From positions 1 through 18,403 of the forward strand of contig JAGQYU010000065.1 of the NCBI GenBank assembly GCA_020435885.1: 18,403 bases of DNA, read 5' to 3'. Below are positions 1 to 7,319 of the stretch, one piece after another. This DNA is from Flavobacteriaceae bacterium. Its GTDB lineage: Bacteria > Bacteroidota > Bacteroidia > Flavobacteriales > Flavobacteriaceae. Every line of letters begins with the position of its first letter. Position 1 is the stretch's first letter. The notes below the pieces were generated by a model that saw only the letters and a list, made by a program, of their open reading frames with translations, made no database searches and was not told the origin of the DNA. The translations under genes were made by a program, and so were the position numbers.

Positions 1-28
1 AAAGCTTCGCAAATGCGAAGCTTTTTTA
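1..28 (+). terminator. Rho-independent terminator of the gene upstream of the window
   Basis: A perfect 10-bp inverted repeat (positions 1-10 and 15-24) with an AAAT loop is followed by a T run through position 27. It ends 11 bases before the pth start, so it most likely terminates a + strand gene to the left of the window. In related genomes that neighbour is often the ribosomal protein L25 gene, but this cannot be seen here. The stem is nearly symmetrical (A run on the left), so it could also work on the minus strand. Confidence 0.85.
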
Positions 29-38
29 TTTTTACTAA

Positions 39-668
39 ATGAATTTATTTGATAAGGTATTATCATTTTTCAATACTTCTACTGAAAATAAAGAAGACCC
101 AATGAAGAAATATTTGATTGTAGGGCTAGGCAATATTGGCGATAAATACAAAAACACTCGGCATAATATAGGTTTTATGGTATTAGACCATTTCGCCAAC
201 AAAGAGGATATTTCCTTTGCTACAGAAAAATTAGGAGATGTAGCTGATTTTAGATTTAAAGGAAGAAGTTTTAAGCTTTTAAAACCTTCTACTTATATGA
301 ATTTAAGTGGAAAAGCTGTAAACTATTGGCTAGTAAAAGAGAAAATACCACTGGAAAATCTTCTAATAATTTGTGATGACATTAATATTCCCTTTGGTAC
401 TTTTCGCTTAAAAGCTAAAGGAAGTGATGGCGGTCACAACGGGTTGAAAGATATAAACGCAGTATTGCAAACACAAAACTATGCTCGTTTTAGGTTTGGT
501 GTTGGTAGTGATTTTTCTAAAGGAAGACAAGTTGATTTTGTTTTAGGAGAATGGGATGAAGAGGAAACAAAAAAAATGTCCGAAAGACTTGATAAAGCTT
601 ACGATCTTATAAAATCTTTCGGAACATCCGGTATTGCTAATACCATGAACGAATTCAATGGTAAATAA
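39..668 (+). CDS. pth: Peptidyl-tRNA hydrolase
   Basis: Cytoplasmic enzyme that cleaves the ester bond of peptidyl-tRNAs dropped from stalled ribosomes and recycles the tRNA. The family signatures are all present: GLGNIG (N32), NTRHNIGF with the catalytic base H42, STYMNLSG, the DDINIP aspartate and GGHNGL. The protein has 209 residues, against about 194 for the E. coli enzyme. The extra length is a 21-residue N-terminal extension before MKKYLIVGLGNIG. I keep the ATG at 39 because flavobacterial Pth proteins commonly carry such a lead, but the ATG at 102 is a good alternative and would give a classical 188-residue enzyme. The stop codon ends at 668, one base before the end of convergent glmS, so no terminator fits between them. 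Confidence 0.96.
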   Translation: MNLFDKVLSFFNTSTENKEDPMKKYLIVGLGNIGDKYKNTRHNIGFMVLDHFANKEDISFATEKLGDVADFRFKGRSFKLLKPSTYMNLSGKAVNYWLVKEKIPLENLLIICDDINIPFGTFRLKAKGSDGGHNGLKDINAVLQTQNYARFRFGVGSDFSKGRQVDFVLGEWDEEETKKMSERLDKAYDLIKSFGTSGIANTMNEFNGK

Positions 669-669
669 A

Positions 670-2523
670 TTATTCTACGGTAACTGACTTTGCTAAATTT
701 CTAGGCTGATCTACATTACAACCTCTCATTACAGCTATATGATACGATAATAACTGTAAAGGTATTGTAGTTAACAGTGGTGTAAACGCTTCAATAGTTT
801 CAGGAATTTCTATTACATGATCTGCCATTTCCTTAACGGTCACATCACCTTCGGTAACAACAGCAATAATTTGCCCTTTTCTAGATTTTATCTCCTGAAT
901 ATTACTCACCACTTTTTCATAATGCCCTTTATTGGTAGCAATCACTACAATTGGCATATTTTCATCAATTAAAGCAATGGGTCCGTGTTTCATTTCCGCT
1001 GCAGGATACCCTTCGGCATGTATATATGATATTTCTTTCAGCTTTAAAGCCCCTTCTAATGCTACAGGAAAATTATAACCTCTACCTAAATACAAAAAGT
1101 TAGTTGCATCCTTGTATATATTCGAAATATACTTAACGTGATCATCTATTTTAAGCAACTCTTCTACCTTTTTAGGGATAAGTTCTAATTCCTGTAAATG
1201 ATACCTGTAATCAGAGCTGGTCATAGTTCCTTTAGCTCTAGCTAGACGCAATGCCATTAGTGTTAGCACTGTTATTTGCGTTGTAAAAGCCTTGGTAGAT
1301 GCCACCCCAATTTCAGGACCGGCATGGGTGTAAGCACCTGTATCAGTTTCTCTAGCAATAGATGAACCCACTACATTACAAACTCCAAAAACCAATGCTC
1401 CTTTAGACTTCGCTAATTTGATAGCCGCTAAAGTATCTGCTGTTTCACCAGATTGAGAAATGGCTATTACCACATCTTTTTCGGTGATGATAGGGTTTCT
1501 ATACCTAAATTCTGAGGCATATTCTACTTCTACAGGTATTCTGGCTAAATCTTCAATGAGATATTCTGCCACTAAACCTGCGTGCCAAGAAGTACCACAT
1601 GCTACAATGATAAACCTATCGGCATTGAGCAACTTTTTCATGTTATCTTCAACACCAGACATCTTTATAATGCCTTCTTCTCTTAACAAACGCCCTCTAT
1701 ATGTATCTGATATGGCATGTGGTTGCTCATGGATTTCTTTTAGCATAAAATGTTCAAAACCGCCTTTTTCAATTTGTTCAAGGCTTAACTGTAATTCCTG
1801 AACATCAGCATCTACTAAAGAATCATCTTTTATTTTGCGTATTCTTACTTCCCTACCAACTCTAATAATAGCCATTTCCTCATCCTCCAGATAAATAGCG
1901 TCTTTGGTGTATTCTATAAAAGGTGATGCATCTGAAGCTACAAAATATTCTTTTTTATCTTTTCCAATTCCAATTGCTAAAGGGCTCCCCAGACGGGCTA
2001 CTACTATTTCATCAGGTTTATTTTTGTCAAAAACTGCAATTGCATAGGCTCCAATAACCTGATTCAGCGCTATTTGAACAGCTTTCCCTAGTTTTACATC
2101 ATACTTTTTTTGAATTTCTTCAATTAGGTTTACCAATACTTCTGTATCTGTATCACTTTTAAAAGTATAACCTCTCTTTATAAGTTCCTTTTTAATGGTA
2201 TCATAATTTTCGATAATACCATTATGAACTATTACTAAATTACCTGATTGAGACAAGTGAGGATGTGAATTGACATCGTTTGGCACTCCATGCGTAGCCC
2301 AACGCGTATGACCAATACCTACTGTTCCTTTATCGAACGAATTTGTAGCTATTTTAGTTATCAAATCACTTACTTTTCCTTTTGTTTTGGTTAGATTGAT
2401 TTGATTTCCATCAAAAAGTACAATTCCTGCACTATCATAACCACGGTATTCGAGACGTTGTAATCCGTTTATAATTATCGGATAAGCATCTCTATACCCA
2501 ATGTAACCTGTAATTCCACACAT
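670..2523 (-). CDS. glmS: Glutamine--fructose-6-phosphate aminotransferase (isomerizing)
   Basis: Makes glucosamine-6-phosphate from fructose-6-phosphate and glutamine, the first committed step to UDP-GlcNAc for peptidoglycan and lipopolysaccharide. The protein (617 residues, normal length) begins MCGITGYIG, so Cys2 becomes the N-terminal nucleophile of the class II glutamine amidotransferase domain (about 2-220). Two SIS sugar-isomerase domains follow (about 290-430 and 460-605), with the CGTSWHAG and SQSGETADT sugar-phosphate motifs in the first and LKLKEISYIHAEGYPAAEMKHG-type active-site sequence in the second. The C-terminus ends in the conserved LAKSVTVE. It is the last gene of a minus-strand operon, 21 bases after the DUF4270 gene. 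No glmS ribozyme is visible in that short gap, and such ribozymes are not typical of this phylum. Confidence 0.98.
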   Translation of the reverse strand: MCGITGYIGYRDAYPIIINGLQRLEYRGYDSAGIVLFDGNQINLTKTKGKVSDLITKIATNSFDKGTVGIGHTRWATHGVPNDVNSHPHLSQSGNLVIVHNGIIENYDTIKKELIKRGYTFKSDTDTEVLVNLIEEIQKKYDVKLGKAVQIALNQVIGAYAIAVFDKNKPDEIVVARLGSPLAIGIGKDKKEYFVASDASPFIEYTKDAIYLEDEEMAIIRVGREVRIRKIKDDSLVDADVQELQLSLEQIEKGGFEHFMLKEIHEQPHAISDTYRGRLLREEGIIKMSGVEDNMKKLLNADRFIIVACGTSWHAGLVAEYLIEDLARIPVEVEYASEFRYRNPIITEKDVVIAISQSGETADTLAAIKLAKSKGALVFGVCNVVGSSIARETDTGAYTHAGPEIGVASTKAFTTQITVLTLMALRLARAKGTMTSSDYRYHLQELELIPKKVEELLKIDDHVKYISNIYKDATNFLYLGRGYNFPVALEGALKLKEISYIHAEGYPAAEMKHGPIALIDENMPIVVIATNKGHYEKVVSNIQEIKSRKGQIIAVVTEGDVTVKEMADHVIEIPETIEAFTPLLTTIPLQLLSYHIAVMRGCNVDQPRNLAKSVTVE

Positions 2524-2544
2524 AGCAATGTTTTTTTAATTAGT

Positions 2545-4125
2545 TTAGTTACTTTTTGTATAAAATATCTCCAATTTTATTCTACTGTTGTAATCTGAAG
2601 CTGTATTTAAAATTTTATTGCCTTTTAGCACCACTCCTTTTGGCTTCCAACTGTTTGAATTAATAATAGTATCTAAATATACAGTAGGATCATAATTATC
2701 TGTTGAATGAAACACCTTCAAGGCTAATTTATTCAGTTTTATATCACTTTCCTCTTTCAACAATTCTGATACATAATCAGTTATACTAAACTTATATTTT
2801 ATAGGATTATTGTCATCATCTCTTAACAAAATTCCACCGCCTCCATTACCTGTAAAATTAATTTCACTAATTGCATCATGCATTTGAGAGTTGTAATCGT
2901 AATTATATAAGAACAATTGTTCAGGAACTTTAGTGTCAGCATCTACATCACCATCTATATAAAATGTCAGGTTGGCTTCGTTTATCAACCAATTTTCATT
3001 TCTGATCTCATCAAGGTCAACATCTTTGAACAGTTCAATTACAGCCATAGAACCTGAAGCTCCTTGAATATACAGTTTTTCATCTCCACTTGTAGGATTT
3101 GCATCATTAAAAGACATTAGTGCATTAGAACCCGTATAGTCTCTTTCATATTTATTGGCAGCTATTCCGGAAACAGTAAACTCTTTTGATTGTTTTGTCC
3201 TTACTGGAACATCTTCATCATTTGTATCTCCATCTCCATTTAAATCATTACCTTCAGTTTCATCAGTAAGTATATCATTGGTATAGTAAACGGTAATTTT
3301 TGCATCGGACATAGCCAGTGTCATTAATGAACCGTCCGTACCTTGAGGTTCAATTAAAATACCTCTAAAATATTCAATAAAATTCTGATATGAATCAAAC
3401 ACGCCTGTATCTTGTTGGTCAACAAAATGTGTTCTGAAAAAGGTGGTGTCTAACGGTATTTTAATAGAAGGTTTAAGATCCGTTTTTTTAATCGTGTCTC
3501 TATCATCAATGGTAGAAATATCATCATCTAAGAAACGTCTTTCTACATATAAAACAGTATCATTGGCATTGGGCTTAAATGCTTCTAACTTCTTTAAAAG
3601 CATACCCTTTGTGTAATTTTCGTTTGAATAATATTTCTTAGTTTTTGAAGGATCTGTTGGTTCTAAACTATTTAAATATGTGCTTAGTTCATAGACTGAT
3701 AGACCATACGTTGTTTCAGTATCACCAATTATAGAATCTAGTTTAAATTGAGGCTTTCCATCAGAATAATCTTCTTCTGCAGTAGCATAATAAGGAATAT
3801 CCAAAATAACAGCATCTATAGAAACATTATCTCCAAAATCTGAGGAAGTGTATGCCAATTGACTTACAAAAGACGCTTTTAAATACCCAAAATCATCATT
3901 TTTATAAATACCGAGTAAATATTGAGGGTTTCCATCCACACGTGTGGAATCTACATTTACGTTGTAAGCAATTACATCAAAAATTGCCTTTTCTGTTTCA
4001 AAAAGGTTGTTATCTACAAGGCCTACGCCAATATCTTTAAATTCCTTTTCGCATGCTGCAACGCTCATTAAAATCAAAGAAAAAACAACAATGGTTTTAA
4101 CGGCGTTCACAAATCGTTTTGTCAT
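2545..4125 (-). CDS. DUF4270 family lipoprotein
   Basis: Predicted exported lipoprotein of 526 residues, most similar in architecture and context to the DUF4270 family of Bacteroidota, whose function is unknown. The N-terminus is MTKRF, then a hydrophobic stretch (residues 11-24) ending in a lipobox SVAAC, so C25 should be lipidated. An acidic or charged stretch (EKEFKD) follows it, as in many surface-exported lipoproteins of this phylum. The body is beta-rich and acidic. Residues 294-305 form a calcium-loop-like sequence, DLNGDGDTNDED, of the dockerin/EF-hand type. I start at the ATG at 4125; a TTG two codons upstream (4131) is less likely. It sits 24 bases after the short glycogen synthase gene and 21 before glmS, so the three are probably one transcript. 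Family assignment rests on recall of the neighbourhood and the lipoprotein form. Confidence 0.82.
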   Translation of the reverse strand: MTKRFVNAVKTIVVFSLILMSVAACEKEFKDIGVGLVDNNLFETEKAIFDVIAYNVNVDSTRVDGNPQYLLGIYKNDDFGYLKASFVSQLAYTSSDFGDNVSIDAVILDIPYYATAEEDYSDGKPQFKLDSIIGDTETTYGLSVYELSTYLNSLEPTDPSKTKKYYSNENYTKGMLLKKLEAFKPNANDTVLYVERRFLDDDISTIDDRDTIKKTDLKPSIKIPLDTTFFRTHFVDQQDTGVFDSYQNFIEYFRGILIEPQGTDGSLMTLAMSDAKITVYYTNDILTDETEGNDLNGDGDTNDEDVPVRTKQSKEFTVSGIAANKYERDYTGSNALMSFNDANPTSGDEKLYIQGASGSMAVIELFKDVDLDEIRNENWLINEANLTFYIDGDVDADTKVPEQLFLYNYDYNSQMHDAISEINFTGNGGGGILLRDDDNNPIKYKFSITDYVSELLKEESDIKLNKLALKVFHSTDNYDPTVYLDTIINSNSWKPKGVVLKGNKILNTASDYNSRIKLEIFYTKSN

Positions 4126-4149
4126 ATACAAAAATTAATAGTGGTTATT

Positions 4150-4956
4150 TTATAAAACTTCGGTAAGATAAAAATTTGAGTAAGCTTCAGAATAATCTTC
4201 AGAATTGAGGAAATTCAATACTGGAGTATTTGTTTTTATTATGTGATCTTCAATTTCTTGTGAAAGATCTTTACTTCCTTTTATAACAGCATCAGAATTC
4301 TCAATAGCAAGTTTCATTAAATTATCATAATTTGATTTTTTTAATGAATCCAGTTTTTGTTCTGAGATAGAATCGAATTTAATTTTTTCTATCATTTCGT
4401 CGCCCAGCGTTCCATTAAAAGAATTGCTGTATATAGAGGTTACTATTTTACTCTCTTTAAACAACGGATCATTTTTGTAATATTCCCTAATGTATAAAGG
4501 CAACAATGATGCCATCCAACCATGTACATGAATAATATCTGGCGACCAGTTCAATTTTTTTACAGTTTCAACCACACCTTTTGCAAAGAAAATAGCTCTT
4601 TCATCATTATCAGTAAAAAGGTTACCCTTTTCATCTGTGTACAATGCTTTTCTTTTAAAATACTCATCATTGTCAATAAAATAAACCTGCATTCTTTCTT
4701 TAGGGATGGATGCCACCTTAATAATTAAAGGCATATCCATATCATTGATTATCAGGTTCATACCTGAAAGCCGTATCACTTCGTGAAGCTGATGTCTACG
4801 TTCATTAATTACACCAAACCTTGGCATAAAAATACGTATTTGCGCTCCGTTATTGTGCATTTGTCTTGAAAGCTCAAAAGATGTACTTGCCGTTTCAGTC
4901 TCTGGCAAGTAAGGCACTACTTCGGATGACACATACAATATCCTCTTATCTTTCAT
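4150..4956 (-). CDS. Short glycogen/starch synthase homologue (GT5 N-terminal domain only)
   Basis: This 268-residue protein corresponds to the N-terminal Rossmann half of bacterial glycogen synthase (GT5), starting MKDKRILYVSSEVVPYL. Recognisable parts are the opening strand (SSEVVPYL), FMPRFGVINERRH, IDNDEYFKR, NDERAIFFAKG and PDIIHVHGWMASLLPLYI, which matches the HAHDWH region of GlgA. The C-terminal GT1 half, present in about 480-residue GlgA proteins, is absent. The KTGGLADV substrate-binding motif after SSEVVPYL is replaced by PETETAS, which lacks the lysine and glycine pair. Catalysis as an ADP-glucose transferase is therefore doubtful. The reading frame is intact, and short forms like this recur in Bacteroidota, so it looks like a dedicated small protein and not a decayed gene. 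It is first in the operon with the DUF4270 lipoprotein and glmS. Role unknown. Confidence 0.83.
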   Translation of the reverse strand: MKDKRILYVSSEVVPYLPETETASTSFELSRQMHNNGAQIRIFMPRFGVINERRHQLHEVIRLSGMNLIINDMDMPLIIKVASIPKERMQVYFIDNDEYFKRKALYTDEKGNLFTDNDERAIFFAKGVVETVKKLNWSPDIIHVHGWMASLLPLYIREYYKNDPLFKESKIVTSIYSNSFNGTLGDEMIEKIKFDSISEQKLDSLKKSNYDNLMKLAIENSDAVIKGSKDLSQEIEDHIIKTNTPVLNFLNSEDYSEAYSNFYLTEVL

Positions 4957-4982
4957 AGAATCCGTCTGTAATTAAGAATATG

Positions 4983-4990
4983 CAAAATTA
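4983..4990 (-). promoter_or_regulatory. Candidate -7 box for the glgA-like/DUF4270/glmS operon
   Basis: On the minus strand this reads TAATTTTG, a full match to the Bacteroidota TAnnTTTG -7 element, 26 bases upstream of the ATG at 4956. No clean TTG -33 element was found at the usual distance. Confidence 0.5.
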
Positions 4991-4997
4991 CGAATTT

Positions 4998-5030
4998 TTG
5001 ATTAGATTTAAACTTAAAATAGTAAGTTTG
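4998..5030 (+). promoter_or_regulatory. Candidate promoter for panC
   Basis: TAAGTTTG at 5023-5030 matches the TAnnTTTG -7 box. A TTG at 4998-5000 lies 22 bases upstream, slightly longer than the preferred spacing. The box is 29 bases before the panC ATG and back to back with the candidate minus-strand promoter. Confidence 0.5.
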
Positions 5031-5059
5031 CTCCCTTTTAACATTAATTAACATTGTAT

Positions 5060-5902
5060 ATGAATGTTTTTTATACCACTTTGTCATTACAAAATGAGTT
5101 AAAAAAACTTGCTGAAAACAAAACCATCGGTTTGGTACCAACCATGGGGGCTCTTCATAAAGGACATGTATCATTAATTGAAACTGCTAAAGCTGAAAAT
5201 GACATTACTGTGGTGAGCATTTTTGTAAATCCTACACAATTTGATAAACAAGAAGACCTTACCAACTATCCAAGAACCTTAGAATCAGACCTTGAGCTTT
5301 TGAAAAATGTAAAATGTGATGTGGTTTACGTTCCTTCACCTGAAGATATTTATAACAATAATGTTATATCTGAAAAATTTGATTTCGATGGTCTAGAAAA
5401 AGAAATGGAAGGCAAACACAGAAAAGGGCATTTTGATGGCGTAGGCACCATTGTAAAAAAGCTTTTTGAAGCTGTTAAACCAACCAATGCCTACTTTGGC
5501 GAAAAAGATTTTCAGCAACTTCAAATCATTAAAAAACTGGTAGAAAAATATCATATTCCCGTAAAGGTTATAGGTTGCGAAATTTACAGAGAAAAAGATG
5601 GTTTGGCTATGAGTTCCAGAAATTTACGATTAACTGAGCAACAACGCAAAGAGGCACCATTCATTTACAAAACTCTTAAAAAGGCTAAACAACTTTTTAC
5701 TGAAAAACCTATCACTGAAGTTAAAAAATGGGTAGAAAAAGAATTTGCTAAGAACCAAACATTAATCTTAGAATATTTTGATATTGCTGATATAAATACC
5801 TTAAAATCAGCTAAAAGAAAAGGAAGGAAAGCAAAGTATAGAGGTTTTATAGCCGTTTATGCAGATAACATTCGGCTAATTGATAATATCCCCCTAAATT
5901 AA
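5060..5902 (+). CDS. panC: Pantothenate synthetase (pantoate--beta-alanine ligase)
   Basis: ATP-dependent ligase that joins pantoate to beta-alanine through a pantoyl-adenylate, the last step of pantothenate (vitamin B5) synthesis. Visible motifs are VPTMGALHKGHVSLI with the nucleotide-binding HxGH histidines (H33, H36), VSIFVNPTQF, KHRKGHFDGVGTIV, AYFGEKDFQQL and the KMSKS-like AMSSRN loop. From the ATG at 5060 the protein has 280 residues, the usual size. A TTG two codons upstream is in frame but less likely. It is followed by panD, whose product supplies its beta-alanine substrate. The panD promoter overlaps the end of this gene, so the two can be transcribed together or separately. Confidence 0.97.
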   Translation: MNVFYTTLSLQNELKKLAENKTIGLVPTMGALHKGHVSLIETAKAENDITVVSIFVNPTQFDKQEDLTNYPRTLESDLELLKNVKCDVVYVPSPEDIYNNNVISEKFDFDGLEKEMEGKHRKGHFDGVGTIVKKLFEAVKPTNAYFGEKDFQQLQIIKKLVEKYHIPVKVIGCEIYREKDGLAMSSRNLRLTEQQRKEAPFIYKTLKKAKQLFTEKPITEVKKWVEKEFAKNQTLILEYFDIADINTLKSAKRKGRKAKYRGFIAVYADNIRLIDNIPLN

Positions 5903-5911
5903 TTATCTTTG
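5880..5911 (+). promoter_or_regulatory. Candidate promoter for panD operon
   Basis: TTG at 5880-5882, a 21-base spacer and TATCTTTG at 5904-5911 match the Bacteroidota promoter well. The -33 part lies inside the 3' end of panC. The transcript would have a leader of roughly 75 bases before the panD GTG. Confidence 0.65.
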
Positions 5912-5992
5912 CGGCGAAATCAGAAGTTTACCATTTTGGCATTCATTTTGCTTACTGTAGAATGAAATTTAAATTAACCAAAATACAAAAGA

Positions 5993-6343
5993 GTGAATAT
6001 CCAAGTTCTAAAATCTAAAATACACAGAGTAACCGTTACCGGTGCTGATCTTAACTATATCGGAAGCATAACCATTGATGAAGATTTGATGGATGCCGCC
6101 AATATCATTCAAGGTGAAAAGGTGCAAATAGTAAACATCAACAACGGTGAAAGGCTTGAAACCTACGTAATTAAAGGCACCAGAGGCAGTGGCGAAATTA
6201 CGCTCAATGGCCCTGCAGCAAGAAAAGTGGCAAAAGGCGATATCATCATCATTATATCATATGCAAGTATGGATTTTGAAGAAGCAAAAACGTTTCAACC
6301 TACTGTAATTTTCCCTAACGAAAAAGATAATTCGTTGGCTTAA
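5993..6343 (+). CDS. panD: Aspartate 1-decarboxylase precursor
   Basis: Pyruvoyl enzyme that converts L-aspartate to beta-alanine for pantothenate synthesis. The 116-residue proenzyme keeps the self-cleavage site IGSIT between G24 and S25; S25 becomes the pyruvoyl group of the large subunit. Active-site residues R54, T57 and Y58 (GERLETYVI) fall at the same positions as in the E. coli enzyme, as does the GEITLNGPAAR segment. The start is GTG at 5993: the conserved N-terminus (IQVLKSKIHRVTVTGADLNY) begins right after it and there is no better ATG. It follows panC by 90 bases and precedes a membrane protein gene by 4 bases. Confidence 0.97.
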   Translation: MNIQVLKSKIHRVTVTGADLNYIGSITIDEDLMDAANIIQGEKVQIVNINNGERLETYVIKGTRGSGEITLNGPAARKVAKGDIIIIISYASMDFEEAKTFQPTVIFPNEKDNSLA

Positions 6344-6347
6344 AAAT

Positions 6348-7319
6348 TTGAATCCGAAAATTAAAAAGACAATCTTTATAATACTCCCAATGACCTTGGG
6401 AGTTTTTTTAATTTGGTATTTTCTGTCGAAGTTAACACCAAAAGATAAAACCGATATTATAAACTCCTTTAAAACAGCTAATTACTGGTGGGTAGTACTT
6501 TCTTTGCTGCTTGGCGCCTTAAGTCATTTATCAAGAGCGTATAGGTGGCATTATATGTTAGAACCCATGGGGTTTAAACCTAAATTTCCAAACACGGTTA
6601 TGTCGGTTATGGTGGCCTACTTAGTTAATTTACTAATTCCCAGAGCAGGAGAAGTAACAAGGGCAACACTCATCTCCAAATATGAAAAAATACCCGTAGA
6701 AAAAGCATTTGGTTCCATTGTTGCTGAACGGATTGCGGATGTTATTTTACTGTTTTTTATTATTGGATTAGCTTTCTTTATGCAGGCCGATCTTATAAAA
6801 CAATATTTATTCAAAAACTCAGCATCTAGCTCTATTAAATCCATCATAGTATTGGGCGTTTTAGGAATTTTGGCAATCTTCTTTTATCGTTTTGTAAGAA
6901 GCTCAAAACATCCTTTTTTTATAAAAATCAATACGTTTATCAATGGATTAATAGAAGGTGCTATCAGTATCTTTAAAATGAAGAAGAAATGGCCTTTTAT
7001 TTTTCATACCGTTTTCATCTGGACTATGTATGTGCTAATGTTCTATGTAGTGAGTTTTGCCTTGCCGGAAACAACAAATCTACCGTTTGGTGCTATTATT
7101 GTAGGCTTTGTGGTTGGGGGTTTAAGCATGGCGTTAACTAATGGAGGATTAGGGACTTATCCTATTTTTGTGGCTAGTGCTTTAATTTTGTATCACATAG
7201 ACGAAAACCCTGCCAGAGCCTTTGGATGGATTATGTGGACGGCACAAACACTCATGGTACTCCTCTTTGGTGGATTATCTTTCTTACTTTTGCCTATATA
7301 CAACCGAAAAAGAGCTTAA
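6348..7319 (+). CDS. Flippase-like integral membrane protein (LPG synthase TM domain / UPF0104 family)
   Basis: A polytopic inner-membrane protein of 323 residues. About eight hydrophobic segments are visible, near residues 8-27, 42-62, 85-100, 125-145, 162-180, 215-240, 250-270 and 285-315. Family hallmarks are the SHLSRAYRWHYML loop and the sequence LIPRAGEVTRATLI followed by IVAERIADVILLF. The family resembles the membrane half of lysylphosphatidylglycerol synthase (MprF) and is suspected of moving lipids, but this protein has no aminoacyl-transferase domain, so it should not be called a lysyltransferase. The start is TTG at 6348, four bases after panD; the next in-frame ATG (codon 15) would cut into the first membrane segment. 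Its stop codon overlaps the start of the next gene by one base (TAATG), which implies translational coupling. Confidence 0.87.
   Translation: MNPKIKKTIFIILPMTLGVFLIWYFLSKLTPKDKTDIINSFKTANYWWVVLSLLLGALSHLSRAYRWHYMLEPMGFKPKFPNTVMSVMVAYLVNLLIPRAGEVTRATLISKYEKIPVEKAFGSIVAERIADVILLFFIIGLAFFMQADLIKQYLFKNSASSSIKSIIVLGVLGILAIFFYRFVRSSKHPFFIKINTFINGLIEGAISIFKMKKKWPFIFHTVFIWTMYVLMFYVVSFALPETTNLPFGAIIVGFVVGGLSMALTNGGLGTYPIFVASALILYHIDENPARAFGWIMWTAQTLMVLLFGGLSFLLLPIYNRKRA

Noticed and set aside
1460..1801. 113-codon + strand frame inside glmS
   Set aside because: A shadow of glmS on the opposite strand; no domain, and glmS is certain.
4150..4956. Pseudogene of glycogen synthase truncated by a stop
   Set aside because: The frame ends cleanly 24 bases before the next gene's start in a compact operon, with no leftover GT1 sequence downstream, and short forms recur in this phylum.
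4953..5174. 73-codon minus-strand frame over the panC start
   Set aside because: It runs opposite the start of panC and through the divergent promoter region; the translation has no recognisable features.
7226..7318. Upstream extension of the GYDIA kinase frame
   Set aside because: It lies inside the end of the membrane protein gene, encodes no family sequence, and the ATG at 7319 overlaps the previous stop in the usual coupled way.
6348..7319. Lysylphosphatidylglycerol synthase (MprF) as the function of the membrane protein
   Set aside because: It has only the membrane half; the aminoacyl-transferase domain is missing, so a lipid-moving role is the most that can be said.
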